From the NCBI GenBank assembly GCA_945910925.1, contig CAMDZX010000092.1, forward strand, positions 1 to 7,609: 7,609 nt of DNA. The letters are read 5' to 3'. The position numbers and the translations under genes were made by a program. The first letter of the stretch is position 1; every line of letters begins with the position of its first letter. Below, one piece after another: positions 7,313 through 7,609 of the stretch. Source of the DNA: an uncultured bacterium (lineage in GTDB: Bacteria; Cyanobacteriota; Vampirovibrionia; Gastranaerophilales; Gastranaerophilaceae). The notes beneath the pieces were generated by a model, which was not told the origin of the DNA, did no database searches, and worked only from the letters and a program-made list of their open reading frames with translations.

Positions 7313-7351
7313 CATATTACTTTAATCGTTATAATTGTCACGAAAAACACC

Positions 7352-7365
7352 AATATCGTGATATT
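7352..7365. promoter_or_regulatory. Palindrome at the predicted hydC transcription start, possible operator
   Basis: AATATC-GT-GATATT is a perfect 14-bp palindrome with a 2-bp centre. It lies immediately downstream of the predicted transcription start (about 7368), where a bound repressor would block transcription of hydCBA. It does not match the Rex consensus (TTG-N12-CAA). In an A+T-rich region a short palindrome may also arise by chance. The regulator is unknown. Confidence 0.4.
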
Positions 7366-7374
7366 TACCACTAC

Positions 7375-7403
7375 ATTATACGATTTATACCGAAAAATTA
7401 CAA
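7375..7403 (-). promoter_or_regulatory. Sigma70-type promoter of the hydCBA operon
   Basis: On the minus strand, -35 TTGTAA (7398-7403, 4 of 6 consensus bases) and a perfect -10 TATAAT (7375-7380) are separated by exactly 17 bp. Transcription would start near 7368, giving a leader of about 68 nt before the hydC ATG. This is the best promoter match upstream of hydC. Confidence 0.75.
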
Positions 7404-7416
7404 GAAAATTTTTGTT

Positions 7417-7446
7417 ATTTCACGCAAATACACATAGTTGTGTCAA
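7417..7446 (-). promoter_or_regulatory. Possible second, upstream promoter of hydCBA
   Basis: A perfect -35 TTGACA (7441-7446, minus strand) is followed after 18 bp by TGAAAT (7417-7422), a 4 of 6 match to the -10. An inverted repeat ACACA-TAGT-TGTGT (7430-7443) covers the spacer and the edge of the -35, so this promoter could be controlled by a bound regulator. It is weaker evidence than the promoter at 7375-7403; the repeat might instead be an activator site for that promoter, centred about 68 bp before its start. Confidence 0.3.
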
Positions 7447-7609
7447 ATAATTTTACCAATAACTAGCTGTAACGTAGATTAGTTGCAGATTTAGAGTTTG
7501 CAGATTTGTGTCCTGACAATATTTTATTGTTCGGTTACAGTCACTTAGTGAAACGATGACAAGACGGGTATTGTCTGAGGGTTCGCAAGAAATAATCATA
7601 TGCTACAAC
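7447..7609. other. Right-edge sequence with no convincing gene
   Basis: No family-like ORF is visible. The stretch contains the direct repeats at 7483-7507, a small hairpin ACAATA-TTT-TATTGT (7516-7530), an 11-bp odd palindrome TCACTTAGTGA (7541-7551) and a GACAA/TTGTC pair (7558-7562 and 7571-7575). A plus-strand frame is open from ATG 7556 to the edge (18 codons), and a minus-strand frame is open from the edge to TGA at 7543-7541 (22 codons). Neither has a ribosome binding site or a recognisable product. The next gene, or an RNA, probably lies beyond the window. Confidence 0.5.
7483..7507. repeat. Pair of 10-bp direct repeats, 15-bp period
   Basis: TTGCAGATTT occurs at 7483-7492 and again at 7498-7507. 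No function is evident. It could be a binding site for a regulator acting on one face of the helix only if the period were near 10 or 21 bp, so the 15-bp spacing argues against a simple tandem site. Confidence 0.35.

Noticed and set aside
7411..7427. Rex-like operator upstream of hydC (TTG...CAA pattern)
   Set aside because: The distance between TTG and CAA is 10 rather than 12 bases and the inner positions are not symmetric.
7541..7609. Partial genes at the right edge (minus frame ending at 7541, plus frame from ATG 7556)
   Set aside because: Each is about 20 codons long, without a ribosome binding site or recognisable sequence, so neither can be supported.

Overview
The window is A+T-rich bacterial DNA with two converging gene blocks that meet in a short spacer. 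Codon use looks even throughout. I see no mobile element, CRISPR array, tRNA or rRNA.

Left block, plus strand (1-3025): the 3' end of prfA (peptide chain release factor 1), then ylxR (small RNA-binding protein of the DUF448 family), then infB (translation initiation factor IF-2). The genes are tightly packed: 19 nt separate prfA from the chosen ylxR start, and ylxR overlaps infB by 14 nt. This is a translation operon, but ylxR-infB usually follows rimP-nusA and is often followed by rbfA. Here prfA takes the upstream place and infB is the last gene.

Spacer (3026-3168): two hairpins lie between infB and the convergent hydA. The second is a perfect 14-bp inverted repeat that starts 2 nt after the hydA stop and can end transcription from both sides.

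Right block, minus strand (7300 down to 3169): hydC-hydB-hydA, a complete three-gene operon for a soluble HydABC-type [FeFe]-hydrogenase. HydC is NuoE-like with one [2Fe-2S] cluster. HydB is NuoF-like, with FMN/NAD(H) sites, a [2Fe-2S] and three [4Fe-4S] clusters. HydA is the H-cluster catalytic subunit with a ferredoxin-like N-terminal relay. Such trimers link H2 to NAD(H) and, in characterised members, also to ferredoxin by flavin-based electron bifurcation. The hydEFG maturases needed for the H-cluster are not in the window. A sigma70-type promoter (perfect -10, 17-bp spacer) precedes hydC, and a 14-bp palindrome sits at its predicted transcription start.

Right edge (7301-7609): about 300 bp without a convincing gene, holding the hydC promoter region and several small repeats.

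Organism: a fermentative anaerobe is the natural reading of a HydABC hydrogenase in an A+T-rich genome. The release factor tail and the ylxR-infB pair recall, from memory only, the non-photosynthetic relatives of Cyanobacteria (Melainabacteria/Gastranaerophilales). Clostridia or Elusimicrobia cannot be excluded. All complete genes belong to known families. I found no clearly new system; the points of interest are gene order, start-site corrections and the regulatory region of the hydrogenase operon.
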